Of a stretch of DNA of 64,000 nt, positions 30,737-42,516 are shown piece after piece. Source of the DNA: Entoloma clypeatum. Lineage: Eukaryota; Basidiomycota; Agaricomycetes; Agaricales; Entolomataceae. Each line of letters starts with the position of its first letter. Within the stretch, counting starts at the first letter, position 1. The notes under the pieces were generated by a model, which was not told the DNA's origin, did no database searches, and was given only the letters and a program-made list of their open reading frames with translations. A program made the translations under genes and the position numbers. Location: positions 2,108,001-2,172,000 of the forward strand of contig OY751488.1 of the NCBI GenBank assembly GCA_963565915.1, read 5' to 3'.

Positions 30737-32745
30737 CTAACATACAGCTACGTCTGATTGAATGCAGCAATTGTCTTGGTCAGCTGGATGAGGACTGGGA
30801 TTAGATTCAAAGAAGTGGGTGAAATCCACACTTACATTTGCTTCTTGATAACGGCGCCAGATCCAATCAGGATTGAACTGGCTTTTCCAGTATTTGCATA
30901 CATGATCGTCTGCATGGTGGCTACCTTTGCAGTTGATGCAGCGGCCTGCATGTTTGCAGTCCTTCCCATCTGGGGTGGGGGGGACTGGGGGGTTTGCCTT
31001 GGTGTTCCCGCGGCAGCAGGAGGCGAGGGCGCAGTGAAATTCGACGGTGTGGGGTTCACCGCAGATGGGGCAGAGTTTGCTTTTGAGTGGGCATATCCGA
31101 GCGTTGGACGGATGGCCGAATTGCCAGCAGCGGTTGCATTGAGGCACTCCAACGTGCTTCTCAGCGGGGTTTAGGACGAGTTGGTAGGGTCCGTACATGA
31201 AGACCTTTCCGGCAAGGTTCTTGAGAACGAGACCCCCTCGGGAGTCTTCAATGTCAAACCAGATGGTCCCGGTGCTAGATGACGGGGAGTTTCTGGCAAG
31301 GTGGGGCTTCGAGTTCTCATAGTAGGAGAAATCACGAGCAAAGGGGGCAGACGACATGATGTCGGCGACCTGGCTCTCCGAAAGGGGAATGAGGCGGCCG
31401 GACTTCGGGTCGCATTGCAGGGTGAGGCTGTAGTACAGGAAGTCGCAGATTTTGAGGCTCAATTTGGAGGTGGGTACCTCTACTCAAAGCTCAGTGTCAG
31501 GGGCCGATTGAGCGCTAGCGGAAAGCTTGGACTCGAAAAGGTTTTGGAAGATTTTGAGGTCGTCCTCGTCGGGGACTTTGTCGGTCATCAGGGAGAGACC
31601 CCCCAGTTTGACTCAACAGAAGTGACACGGATCGTCCTCTTTGCATTGCCCAGATGGCCGTTGATCTGGGTGAAGATGGTCTCCACCGCCCACGGGAAGG
31701 GGGGGGAGGTGTAAACGGAGACGGACTTACGGGACCGTCCTGACGTGGTGAACCGCTTCTGCTTCTTTCAGCGGGCCTGGGAAGCAGAGGGCGAGGAGGG
31801 CCTGATAGCAGCCATGGCTTGCTGTAAGGCAATAGTGGTGGTGGCAGGGAACATCTTGGCCATAGCGACCAGGGTTTCCTGCTGCGACTCAGCAGCGGAT
31901 TTGCATTTTCTAGACGCAGTGGTCCAGGGTTGTGCTGCAGCTACGATGGCGGACAGAGGAGCCCATGCTGAGCCTGCAAGGCCAGAGGGTTGTCGCTTCG
32001 CCGGGAGTGGAGGGACAGGGTGGGATAGGAGCTTGGCCTTCTTGCGAGCAAGGCGGCCAGACACTTCCAGTGAGACGAATGCCGGAGGGGTCATCCCCTG
32101 CAGCATATTCGGTGAGCGCTCCGACATCCACAAGAGTGTGGATGAGGGAGGCTGTAGCAGTGCAAAGCTGGTTTGCAGTGTTTTGGTCAACAGACCGGTG
32201 TTGGGATGCAGTCCAGGTGACAGATCCTGAACAGAGGCGACGGAAGCAAGGGCAGCGTTGAAGTCGGACATCAATGTGTCCGTGGTGCCTTGCAGCATGC
32301 AGGGGCCCGCATGTTCGCTGTTGTAGCCTAGGGTTTCTGGCATGCTAGGGGCGTCAATGGTCATGGGAACATCGATGCGAGCAGCAGGGGCAGGGGAGGG
32401 AGGGTGATCCGGGCTGTCGGAGTCGTCTGAGGAGGGGGATGGAGGGCGAGGGGTGGCAGACCCAGCGGATCCCATGGAGATGTTGCTGTCTTGGGGAGAG
32501 GGAGCACAAGCGGAGGGCGACTTTTTCTTGTATCGGCCACCAGGGGGGCCGACAGGAGCAAGGGCGGGAGGCGGTGCAGCAGCGGCCATGGCGGCTACTG
32601 TGGACGTGGTGGAGTATGGACCTGTCGTGGACGAGGCTCCCACAGGTACAGTGGGGGTTGCAGACCAGTCGGATTTCTGGGATGTGGACGACCTTGTTTG
32701 CGGAGGAGGTCTCGGGTTGTCGGAGGGGATCGGCTTCAGAGCCAT
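30737..32745 (-). pseudogene. LINE ORF1 (nucleic-acid-binding, zinc knuckles)
   Basis: ORF1 starts at ATG 32743-32745 (MALKPIPSDNPRPPPQTRSS). The first 325 residues are Pro/Ser/Ala-rich. Frame changes occur near 31770 and again before 31560. The C-terminal part is well formed: GGLVLKNLAGKVFMYGPYQL, then CNRCWQFGHPSNARIC, CPICGEPHTVEFHC and a third Cys/His set (CINCKGSHHADDHVC). Such ORF1 proteins coat LINE RNA. The stop lies 9 nt before the ORF2 ATG, a spacing that suits termination-reinitiation. Confidence 0.8.
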
Positions 32746-33139
32746 GTTGCGGCGAGTCGAGTGTTTCACCTAGGAGGGCGATAGCAAGAGGATTGGAGGG
32801 TACGATGGAGCGGGGGGGGCTCAACAACAAGAGAGATTGCGACCAGGAAGTGGCTGTGCACGTCGTGGTAACAAGTCAAGAAGCAGTGGATCTTTTTCAT
32901 CATTCTGTGTTTCAATTATAACTGTGTATCACACTTGTGTATGCTGATTGCTACATTATATGTTACTGCCATTCTGGGAAGGGCCATAATTCTGGCAGAC
33001 TTTGTGAATCTTGCCAATGCCACTGTGCCTTATATTCCATTATCGGACCATATATCATTCTGATGGATCTTTGATATATTTTACATATTTGATGACCTTA
33101 TCTAACCTTATCCTAGCCTTCCCATTTTCCTGATGTCAG

Positions 33140-33622
33140 ATGAAGAAGACAGTTGACACACGACAAAGTCCATCTCAGGACTACCACATTGGAGATAAGG
33201 TGTGGCTAGAAGGGACTAACATCAGGACCAATCATCACTCAAAGAAACTTGATGCACTCCGACATGGACCATTCAAAGTCCTAGAGAAGAAAGAGGCTAG
33301 CGCGTACCTTCTTGACCTTCCAAAGACTTGGAAGATGATTCACCCTGTGTTCAACGAGACCCTGTTGTCACCATATGAAACCCCGAAGTATGCCATCCAG
33401 AAAAGGAAACCAGCCCCTGATCTGATCATTATCGAAGGACGAGAAGAGTACCATGTGTCTACGATCCTAGACTCTCGAAAGTTCCACGGAAAGATCCAGT
33501 ACCTTGTCCAGTGGGAAGGATATGGCCCAGAAGAGAACACATGGGAACCTCGGACCAACATTCAGAATGCACAAGATTTGATCCGTGATTTTCATTGGCA
33601 GAATCCGTCTTGCCCAAGATAA
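33140..33622 (+). pseudogene. B2 integrase C-terminus and chromodomain
   Basis: This is an open frame of 160 codons beginning MKKTVDTRQSPSQDYHIGDK. It carries the GPF-like segment (LRHGPFKVLEKKEASAYLLD) and the chromodomain [40 protein letters not shown]. No upstream pol remains, so it is a fragment. Unlike B1 it has no TGA here. Confidence 0.88.
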
Positions 33623-33756
33623 AAGACATTTTTTCAAAATCCACAACAGTATCAACCTCATCAGTCAAACACACACCGAGTTCCCCACTCTAGTCCACTT
33701 CTCTGCCCAGTATAGCCTCCCCATTCTTCTTCTATCTTTCAACCATCCTCGCTGCC

Positions 33757-34128
33757 ATGTCCAACACCACCGCTACCTCCACTTCCACCACTGACATCAA
33801 CCCTGCCATCGTCGCTCTCATGAATGAAGCGCTCTCCATGAGAGACCAAATCCATGCCCTCGAAACTTCCCTTGCCAACCTCCTTCATCGCCAGATGCAT
33901 ATCCGGCTTCACTCACTGTCCAACCTCCCCGTTGCCCCCAGCCCTGAGGAGAAACAAATTCTCGGGAATTACACCAGCACCCCTGTCATCAAAAATCGAT
34001 GTATTCAGCTGGCTATCAAAGGCCTCAAACTCGCTGTTGCCATCAATGAAGAGCTGATATATGATTGGAGCCTCAAGGAGAGTCCGAACTGGTCCGATCC
34101 CAACAACAATGAGGGATGGGGACAGTGA
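33757..34128 (+). CDS. Family B small accessory ORF (ORF3), B2 copy
   Basis: This 123-residue open frame starts at ATG 33757 (MSNTTATSTSTTDINPAIVA). The core EALSMRDQIHALETSLANLL, HRQMHIRLHSLSNLPVAP and the tail EGWGQ match B1. It differs from B1 at scattered sites but stays open over its whole length. Function unknown. Confidence 0.65.
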   Translation: MSNTTATSTSTTDINPAIVALMNEALSMRDQIHALETSLANLLHRQMHIRLHSLSNLPVAPSPEEKQILGNYTSTPVIKNRCIQLAIKGLKLAVAINEELIYDWSLKESPNWSDPNNNEGWGQ

Positions 34129-34162
34129 CTCTGTGAGGACACAGAGCTTGAGGAGGGGAACA

Positions 34163-34564
34163 TGTCACAGACTCTATGGTATGAGGACCACATCATATCT
34201 TTTACCTATCATCCCGACGTGGCGCCCTCTTATGAACTTACAATGTCTAATGTCTACTTTCGCAACCTTTGATTCCCAGTCTGACTCACTACCTTACTTT
34301 GTCATCTCCTTTAGTATACTTCGCTCCCACACTGACTCGCTTTCTGCAGTCAGCTTACTCATTGTACATAGCCTTCCGCAGTTACCTTACTCATGTGCAC
34401 TGCCTTCTGCAGTACTGACTCATCTGCTACCACATATAGTCAGTACCTATATAAACCCTCTTTAGCATAGCTAGATTCCTTAGATCTAGCAATCACATTG
34501 CTCTTTGCCTTTCCACTTCCTGCATACTCTGTCCGAACCTTGGAACGGTTTGTTAAGCATAACA
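34163..34564 (+). repeat. B2 3' LTR
   Basis: This 402-bp LTR starts TGTCACAG and ends GCATAACA. It has a TATATAAA box near 34449 and belongs to the same LTR subfamily as B3. Confidence 0.9.
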
Positions 34565-36394
34565 GTTTCATTCCATTCTATTCCAACATCACTATTCCAC
34601 TCACTCATTTAACCAGGAAACATGCCACTTGGCTGTTCTCTGACAATGCTCAAACCACTTTTAATGACCTGAAAAAGGCAGTTACCACTGCTCCAATCCT
34701 GACACACTGGATCCCTGACTCTCCAATAATTGTTGAAACTGATGCATCTGACTATGCCCTAGTGGCTATTTTGTTGATTGTCACTTCTGACAATGAAGTC
34801 CACCCTGTCGCATTCCATTCCCGCACTTTCACGGCCCCTGAACTCAACTACAACACACATGATAAAGAACTCCTGGCCATCTTCAAGGCTTTTAAGACTT
34901 GGCGCCATTATCTTGAAGGCTCCGGTACTCCGGTTGACATTGTTACTGACCACAAAAATCTCGAGTATTTTGCCACCACCAAAGTCCTTTCACACTGACA
35001 AGTCCAATGGTTGGAATACCTTTCTCAGTTCAACCTCATCATCCGATTCTGCCCCGGCTGATTGGGAACTAAACCCGACTCTCTAACTAGATGTTGGGAT
35101 GTCTACCCTAAAGGGAGAAATAGCGACTATGTCGACATCAATCTGACCAACCTCCGACCAGTCTTTTCACAAGAACAGCTCTCCGCTTCAGTTCACGCAA
35201 CCCAACTCCTTGAGCCTGTCCTCCATGCAACATTATCATAGACACAGAGAAGCTCCACCACGACATACTCACAGCACTCCCTTTTGACACTCTTTATAAC
35301 ACTCTTTCCAAAGATCCTAAACCCTGCTGGTCTCTTGACCCTGATGGTTTCCTCTGACATGACAATCAGATATACATTTCCGACTCCAATGACCTCTGAC
35401 TCCAAGTCCTACAGCACAAGCACAATCATATGCTTGCTGAACACCCAGGTCAGAACAAGACACTCAGTCTCATTCAGCACAATTACACCTGGCCCAGAAT
35501 ACGAGATTTTGTCAAACACTATTGCAAATCATGTACCACTTGCATGTGATCAAAGCCACAAAGACACAAGCCTTATGGCCTACTCAAACAGCTTCCAATC
35601 CCCAAACGTCCTTGGAATTCTATCTCAATGGATTTCATCAAGACCCTTCTGACCTCTGACAACTTTGACTCCATCCTCATTATTGTTGACCAATTAACGA
35701 AGCAAAGTATCTTCATTCCGACAACCATTCACTGCACCTCTGAAGACCTTGCCGTACTCTTCGTATTACATGTCTTCTCTAAACATGGCGTCCCCAAACA
35801 TGTCACCTCTGACTGCGGCCCCGAATTTGTCTCCCAATTCTTCCAATCTCTCAGAAGGGCTCTAAACATGACACCTCCAGTTACCACCCCAAAGGTGATG
35901 GCCAAACCGAACGCACTAACCAGACTCTCAAACAGTACTTGCAGATATTCTGCAACTACCAACAGGACAACTGGTCTGCTCTCCTTCTGATTGCGGAGTT
36001 TGCGTACAACAACACACCTAGTGCTACCACTGGCATATCTCCCTTCTTTGCTAACAAAGGTTACCATCTGAACATCACTGTTCACCTGGAACACAACCTC
36101 ACCTCTTCCCAAGCCCGATCCTTCGTGACTGACCTAGATGAACTTCACCAAGAACTGAAAGCCACCATCTCCAATGCTCAATGACATTACCAAAAGTCCT
36201 CCAACAATAATCGGATCACACCTCCGACGTTCTCTGTCAGACAACAGGTTTATTTTGTCTGTTGGTTAGGATATGAAAACACTGATGAAGAATTTTCTTG
36301 GCTACCAGCCAATGAATTGGAAAATGCCCCCAAGCTAGTCTCCGACTTTCATTCTACTTACCCCAACAAACTGGGTCCGCTCACATCACTCTGA
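34565..36394 (+). pseudogene. A2 pol fragment (RT end, RNase H, integrase, chromodomain)
   Basis: The fragment begins FIPFYSNITIPLTHLTRKHA and carries RNase H (VETDASDYALVAILL, TDHKNLEYF). The integrase core reads MDFIKTLLTSDNFDSI, HVTSDCGPEFVSQFF, then a few bases lost before the glutamate motif. About 200 bp are missing between TFSVRQQV and WLGYENTDEEFSWLPANELE, which removes the GPY/F segment and the first chromodomain strand. Several TGA codons replace Arg. It ends at TGA 36392-36394, again tail to tail with the accessory gene. Confidence 0.85.
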
Positions 36395-36421
36395 AACAAG
36401 AAAACAAGTACTATTTGCTAT

Positions 36422-37392
36422 CTATTTAGTATGTTGTTTCTTGTTTGATGGACCCACCTCCTTGTCTGACTCCTCCTTGTCTGACTCCTCTGATTCCGCC
36501 TTCTCTGACAGCTCCAAAATCGACATGTCGGAGTCATCTGACAGCTCCAGCAAGTCCAATCTCTTTCTATTCACTATATCCTTCCTTATTCTCCTCGCAA
36601 TCCTCTTCTCCAGCCTTAACTCGTGTGTCTCCTCCCTTGTATCCATCTCCAACTCCGTCTCCTCCTCCAACACCTCTGGTGACTTTTGCTGATACTCAGT
36701 GTTCACCAAGTCTTTGACTGCTGTTAGCAGTCGCCTCACCTGCCTCATCTCTGCCAGTATCATCTTGAGGACACCCAAGATGGTGACCTACAACCCCTCC
36801 TCCGACGGTACCTCTGACACCTTCCTCTTTCCCTTATTAACCTTCACCATCCTCTTAACCTCCTTCACCTCTGACTTTCCCTCTGACGCCCCGACCTCAC
36901 ACTTCTTCTTGTCTTTAACGCAACCCTTGCAGGACGACTTATTTCTAAAAACAACAAGGTTAAAACAGAAAAGACAAACCAATGAAGAACTCACTTGTCA
37001 TGTTCGCATTTGATGCCCTTCATAATGCACCTTTCGCAGGCGCCGAGTCCGACTCCGACTCCCAACCCCTCTCTGACCGTTGACGTCACCTCCTCCACCT
37101 TCCTCTTCTTCATTGCCCTCTTCTTCTTCTCTGCCTGCGGCACCCCTGACCTCTTGCTCCATGTGCCTTGTGCAGCGGCCACTTCATCAGCCCTCTTCTG
37201 AGCCGCCAGCTCCAACACCCAACATGTCTCCTCTGCTACCCGCATCTCCTCCGCAGACCTCTCTTCCTCCACTCTCCGCTTCTCCTCAGCCTTCCTCGCA
37301 GCCTCCTCCTCCACTGCTCGCTTCCTTGCCTCCACTTCCACAAGCTTAGCCTGCAGCACCTCCATCTCCTTCTGAAAATTGGTTGCCAACAT
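36422..37392 (-). pseudogene. Antisense Zn2Cys6-like accessory gene, A2 copy (one TAG)
   Basis: This is the second copy of the gene at 1436-2329, again antisense to pol. It starts at ATG 37390-37392 (MLATNFQKEMEVLQAKLVEV). Exon 1 ends at 36995, the intron is about 36994-36945 (GTGAGT...TTTTAG), and exon 2 runs to 36422. Joined length is 307 codons. The six cysteines keep the spacing CX2C-X6-C-X8-C-X2-C-X6-C. It has an insert of about 20 residues after the coiled coil (LAAQKRADEVAAAQ) not present in A1. A single TAG near 36789 interrupts exon 2; the remaining 120 codons stay in frame and match A1. Conserved splice sites and frame support a real gene. Confidence 0.7.
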
Positions 37393-37546
37393 CTTGAAGT
37401 TTTTTCAGATGAGTTTTGAAGCGGAAAGATAATGGGGGGAACAAGAAGAAAGAACCACTCAGACGGTATTTCAACCAATGCATCACATGACACAGTTCAT
37501 GCGCATTGACCACCTAGGACCTTAGGCCTCATGGGTTCGGCCCTAA

Positions 37547-37930
37547 TGTTATGCTTAACAAACCGTTCCAAGGTTTGGGCAGAGTATGAGAGCAATGTGA
37601 TTGCTAGATCTAAGGAATCTAACTATGCTACAGAGGGTTTATATAGGTACTGACTATAGGTGATAGCGGATGAGTCAGTACTGCGGAAGGCAGTGCGCAT
37701 GAGCAAGGCGACTGCAGAAGGCTATGTACAGTGAGTAAGCTGACTGTGGAAAGCGAGTCAGCACGGGAGCGAAGTATACTAAAGGGGATGATAAAGTAAG
37801 GTAGTGAGTCAGACTGGAAATCTAAGGTTGCGAAAGTAGACATTAGACATAGTGAGTTCGTAAGAGGGCGCCACATTTGGATGATAGGTAAAAGATATGA
37901 TGTGGTCCTCATACCGTAGAGTCCGTAACA
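37547..37930 (-). repeat. B3 3' LTR
   Basis: 384-bp LTR adjoining the purine tract at 37931-37943. It lacks 18 bp that are present in the partner LTR. Confidence 0.9.
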
Positions 37931-37972
37931 TGTTCCCCTCCTCAAGCTCTGTGTCCTCACAGAGTCACTGTC

Positions 37973-38335
37973 CCCATCCCTCATTGTTGCCGGGTCGGAC
38001 CAGTTCGGACTCTCCTTGAGGCTCCAATCATATATCAGCTCCTCGTTGATGGCAACGGCGAGCTCGAGGCCTTTGATAGCCAGCCGAATATGTCGATTCT
38101 CAATGACGAGGGTGCTGGTGTAATTTCCAAGAATTTGTTTCTCCTCGGGACTTGGGGCGACGGGGAGGTTGGACAGCGAGTGAAGCCGGATATGCATCTG
38201 GCGATGAAGGAGGTCGGCAAGGGAAGTTTCAAGGGCATGGATTTGGTCTCTCATGGAGAGTGCTTCGTTCATGAGGGTGGCAATGGTGGGGTTGATGTCG
38301 GCGGTGGAAGTGGAGGTAGCGGTGGTGGTAGACAT
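37973..38335 (-). pseudogene. Family B ORF3, B3 copy, frameshifted at the C-terminus
   Basis: It starts at ATG 38335 (MSTTTATSTSTADINPTIAT). The conserved core is intact (ALSMRDQIHALETSLADLLH, RQMHIRLHSLSNLPVAP). A one-base loss near 37985 turns the GWGQ end into another frame that runs into the LTR and stops only at 37628. The protein would be longer and altered at its end. Confidence 0.6.
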
Positions 38336-39176
38336 GGCGGCGAGGATGGTTGAGAGGTAGAAGAAGAATGGGGAGGCTATACTGGGCAGAGAAGTGGACT
38401 AGAGTGGGGAACTCGGTGTGTGTTTGACTGATGAGGTTGATACTGTTGTGGATTTTGAAAAAATGTCTTTTATCTTGGGCAAGACGGATTCTGCCAATGA
38501 AAATCACGGATCAAATCTTGTGCATTCTGAATGTTGGTCCGAGGTTCCCATGTGTTCTCTTCTGGGCCATATCCTTCCCACTGGACAAGGTACTGGATCT
38601 TTCCGTGGAACTTTCGAGAGTCTAGGATCGTAGACACATGGTACTCTTCTCGTCCTTCGACAATGATCAGATCAGGGGCTGGTTTCCTTTTCTGGATGGC
38701 ATACTTCGGGGTTTCATATGGTGACAACAGGGTCTCGTTGAACACAGGGTGAATCATCTTCCAAGTCTTTGGAAGGTCAAGAAGGTACGCGCTAGCCTCT
38801 TTCTTCTCTAGGACTTTGAATGGTCCATGTCGGAGTGCATCAAGTTTCTTTGAGTGATGATTGGTTCTGATGTTAGTCCCTTCTAGCCACACCTTATCTC
38901 CAATGTGGTAGTCCCGAGATGGACTTTGTTGTGTGTCAACTGTCTTCTTCATCTGATCCTGCACTTGTTTCAGTGCTGCATTGGCTTCTTCTCATGCTTG
39001 TTTGAGTCTCTTCAAGAAGTTGTTGGCAGCCAGATTGGTATCTTCTAACACAAGTTCTCCCTTCCAAGAATGTAAACTGTAGTTGAGGTAGAATGGGGTG
39101 TGCTTCGTCGCCTGATGTTCTTTGTCATTGTACTGGAACTCTGCAATTGCGATCCACTCAGCCCAATCATCCTGTA

Positions 39177-39730
39177 TGTTACAGCAATAGCCTACAATCA
39201 GTGCAAGATCCTAGTCACGTGGGTTCGTACTGTTTCCACAAAAGTCCCTCAGTAGGACGACTTGTTCAAGATCAGTGAGTTCCTCAGAAGGACGACTCAG
39301 TTCAAGGTCTGGCAGAGCTAAGTCCTCGCAAGGCACTTAGTTGGAGAGTGTTCGAAGAATAGACAAGTAAGTGTTGTATGCCTAGGTCAAGCTAAGGACC
39401 TCTACTCTAATGTTACAGGTCTTATGTATGTTATCCTATGGCTATAAATAAGTATGTGCTGCGCAGGAGCTAAATAGGCCATTGATTAGATAGATGTTTC
39501 AAGGAGGCTGTGGCATAGGAGTCAGAGATAAGGCCTCAAGGCCGTGAGTCAGAGATAACAAGTGAAAATGTATACAAAAGGGGAATCGTCCAAGTCGATA
39601 TGAGTCATAGCGCTGATAGGGGGGACACGTGTCCCAGGGTCGTCAGAGTTAAGTGAAACGGGGTCTGATAAGGATCGAGGTTCGAGGGGTCGTGTGAAGG
39701 CACATAGGAAGAGGGTGAAAAAGTGTAACA
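39177..39730. repeat. Solo LTR (554 bp) with duplication CTGTA
   Basis: It starts TGTTACAGCAATAG and ends AAGTGTAACA, flanked by CTGTA (39172-39176, 39731-39735). A TATAAATA box near 39433 suggests plus-strand transcription. It lies in the integrase region of B3. It is unrelated in sequence to the A, B and C LTRs as far as I can see. Confidence 0.88.
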
Positions 39731-40424
39731 CTGTAGATGGTTGACAAAGTTCCGTAAGAACGCTTCCATTTCCTGATGTGATCGCTTGGCCTGTCCATCG
39801 GTCTGTGGGTGGTACGTGGTGGACAGGTTCCTCTTGATCCCTAGCATGCGGCAGAGTATCTCCATGAACTTCGCGGCAAACTGCGGTCCCCTATCGCTGA
39901 TGATCTTCTTGGGGATCCCATGAAGCTTCCATATCTGATCCCGATAGATCTTGGCTAATCCTTCAGCCGATAATTCCACGGTTGTTGGGATGCAGTGAAG
40001 CATCTTTGAATGCCTATCTGTGATGACCAGAATTGCATTTTTTCCATCAGATTCTGGTATCGGTCCCACAACATCAATCCCTATGTCTTCCCATGGGTGA
40101 CTTGGTGCTGCATGGGGATGTAGCGGAGCATGTTGCTTTTGTCGGTTGATCTTGTTGTGTTGACAAGTGTCGCAACCTTTCACATACTTCTTTATGTCAT
40201 GCAGGATGGTAGGCCACCAGTAGGTGTGAGTGAGGAGTTCATGCATTCAGTACTAGTGTTTCAAGGTTCAGTCCAATAGGACTGGAACCAGACCAGACTG
40301 AACCGAAAATGAACCGAAATAGACCGAGACCGCGGCCTCGGTCTATGCTAAAATGGGAAGGGCCCGGTCTTCAGTCTCAACCAAGAAATTTTTTTTTGAA
40401 GACCAGTAAAAGACCGGTTGAAAC

Positions 40425-41035
40425 CATTGGGCAATAAAGGGGGATGTGTCGTGGCAGTTGGGCACAGGACGCCGTTGGGCGCAAAGGGAGGCTGTTGGGC
40501 GTGAGTCAACAAGGCCATTGAGAGGGGGCCATTGGGCGTGTGGATGCCATTGGGCAGAGGAGGGGCCGTTAGGTGCAAGTCGACACTGTTGGGTATGTGG
40601 AGCGGCATTGGGGGTGAGTTGACGCCGTGGGGTGTGACAGGGGGCCGTTGGGCATGAGTGGAGGCCGTTGGGTGTGGGTGGAGGCCGTTGGGGGCAAAGG
40701 GACGCCGTTGGGCATGAAAGGACGCTGTTGGGCATGAGAGGGGCCATTGGGCGCGAGTGGAGTTGGGCGCGAGTGGAGTTAGACGTGAAAGGACACCGTT
40801 AGGCACAGGAGGGACTGTTAGGGGCGAGTCGAGGCCGTTGGGCATGGGTGGAGGCTGTTGGGGGCGAAAGGACGCCGTTGGGCATGAAAGGACGCCGTTG
40901 GGCATGAAAGGAAGCCGTTGGGCACGAAAGGACGCCGTTGGGCGCTAGAGGGGGCCGTTGGGCATGAGTCGAGGCCGTTGGGTGCCAGAAAGGGCCGTTG
41001 GGCAAGAGTGGGCATGAAAGTCAGATGGTGAACTG
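40425..41035 (+). repeat. Minisatellite array, left arm of the foldback element
   Basis: About 30 units of roughly 20 bp with consensus near GGCCGTTGGGCATGAGTGGA, with unit lengths of 16-22 bp and many variants. All frames give similar low-complexity peptides; none is a gene. Confidence 0.85.
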
Positions 41036-42069
41036 GGCAAAGGGTTTGTTTGGCCCAGAAAGCAGCCAAAGCAAATAAGGGCAAATAGCCTGCCCTCGTT
41101 TGGATGCGCATCAGGCGCACATCAAATGTGTCAACTAAATATAAACACACTTAAAAAAACATCACACATCTGCCTACATGTCTTACACGGGGGCAGCAAA
41201 AGCTTATTCACTATATCAATTAAGTATTAGAGCATTATGTGTCACTGACTATGTATCTATTTTGTGAAATTTTGCCATGGATCATATGATATAGCGATGC
41301 AGAGCTCTGCACCAAATAGTAGTAAACAATGCACAGAATGCATCGCGTGGGTGCGCGCGGCATCTTCCTCATGGTCTAATAAGGGTTTTAAGTCATAGAA
41401 CTCATAAATACTTCTGAAACACCTTGAATAATTTTAAGATGTCTAGATAAGATAGAAATAATCAAATGTGCATATTTCAGTAAAAGTGTTATATCTCCAT
41501 GATTAATCCACCAACTTTTTAAAACAAATGTGCTGTGAGATCCCCTGAATGGGGAGAATCCAAAGCTGAAGTAAAATTTTCTGGTCAAATTTTTGACCTA
41601 TTTTGCTTATATTCACCTTATTAAGTCCTTGAATTTTATTTGCATGGTCTGGATAGGTTTACATACAATGTTGCAATAGTATATATTTACTACATGTAGT
41701 TTAAAGGGGTTGTGGAAAGGAGAAAGTGAGGAAATGATGTTTTTTGTGTTTGAGATAACTCATGATGCACTGTTTATCACAATTTACAATGTGATTTGAT
41801 ACATCAATTTGCTGCCCAGACTCTCTACCATACATGGCTCATGTATCTAACTGTATATATACTTCTAATAGGTTTATAAACATCCCTAAATCAGTTAATA
41901 AGTATATTTGAGGCCTGTGATGACATGGTTTGGGCATTGAGGCCGCGAGTTTCAATGACACAATTGCTCGGCATTGGCTGCCAAGCACCTCGGCAATCAC
42001 CGAAAGTTGAACCATAAGTCGACGGCCAGCGAAACGTTCCCACAGTTCTTTTTATCCCCCACCTCCACT

Positions 42070-42500
42070 CCATATGGCCACCACCTCTGCCCAACGCCCA
42101 CCACTCATGGCTAACGACCACCACTTGTGGCCAACGGCCCGCTATCGCCCCCTCTAGCGCCCAACAGCCTACTTTCGCGGACAACGGCCTCCGTTCATGC
42201 CCAATGCCTCCATCCATGCCCAACGGCGTCGACTCGCGCCCAACGGCCCCTCCTGTGCCCAACAGCCTCCACTCACGCCCCACGGCCTCGACTCACCCCC
42301 AATGCCGCTCCACTCATGCCCAATGGCCTCCATTCATGCCCAACAGCGTCGACTCATGCCCAACAGCCCCTCCTGTGCCCAACAGCCTCCACTCGTGCCC
42401 AACAGCCTCCACTCATGCCCAAAGCCACCAAATCACACCCAACAGCGCCGACTCATGCCCAACATGTCAAACAGCCTCCGTTCATGCCCAACAGCTACCA
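42070..42500 (-). repeat. Minisatellite array, right arm of the foldback element
   Basis: About 20 units of the same motif as the left array but in inverse orientation (TGCCCAACGGCCTCCACTCA on the plus strand). Left and right arrays together form a long imperfect inverted repeat. Confidence 0.85.
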
Positions 42501-42516
42501 CTCCCATATATATATA

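Larger units (their letters stand above)
26451..32888 (-). mobile_element. LINE retrotransposon with ORF1, endonuclease, RT and RNase H
   Basis: This is a non-LTR element of about 6.4 kb on the minus strand. It ends in a 14-base poly(A) (poly-T at 26451-26464). It is flanked by a 15-bp target duplication GATCTTTTTCATCAT at 26436-26450 and 32889-32903. ORF1 has zinc knuckles; ORF2 has an APE-type endonuclease, RT and an RNase H-like domain, the layout of the Tad/I group of LINEs. The full-length 5' end and clear duplication suggest a complete insertion. Frameshifts and about three stop codons in ORF2 make it inactive. Confidence 0.92.
33134..34564 (+). mobile_element. Family B copy 2 (B2), 3' fragment
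   Basis: Homology to family B begins abruptly near 33134, inside the integrase C-terminal part, and runs through chromodomain, ORF3, purine tract and a 402-bp LTR (34163-34564). It is joined directly to family A sequence at 34565. The missing 5' part and missing left flank show that a deletion or recombination removed the rest. It is an almost identical inverted copy of 37547-38970. Confidence 0.9.

Noticed and set aside
31515..31832. Separate minus-strand gene in the LINE
   Set aside because: It falls in the middle of ORF1, where frameshifts make short alternative frames. No own start or conserved motif.
40343..41150. Several long minus-strand open frames with CPTASTHAQRPP-like peptides
   Set aside because: They follow from a GC-rich repeat of about 20 bp that is open in several frames at once. 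Unit length varies and no frame is preferred. The same holds for 42127-42615.
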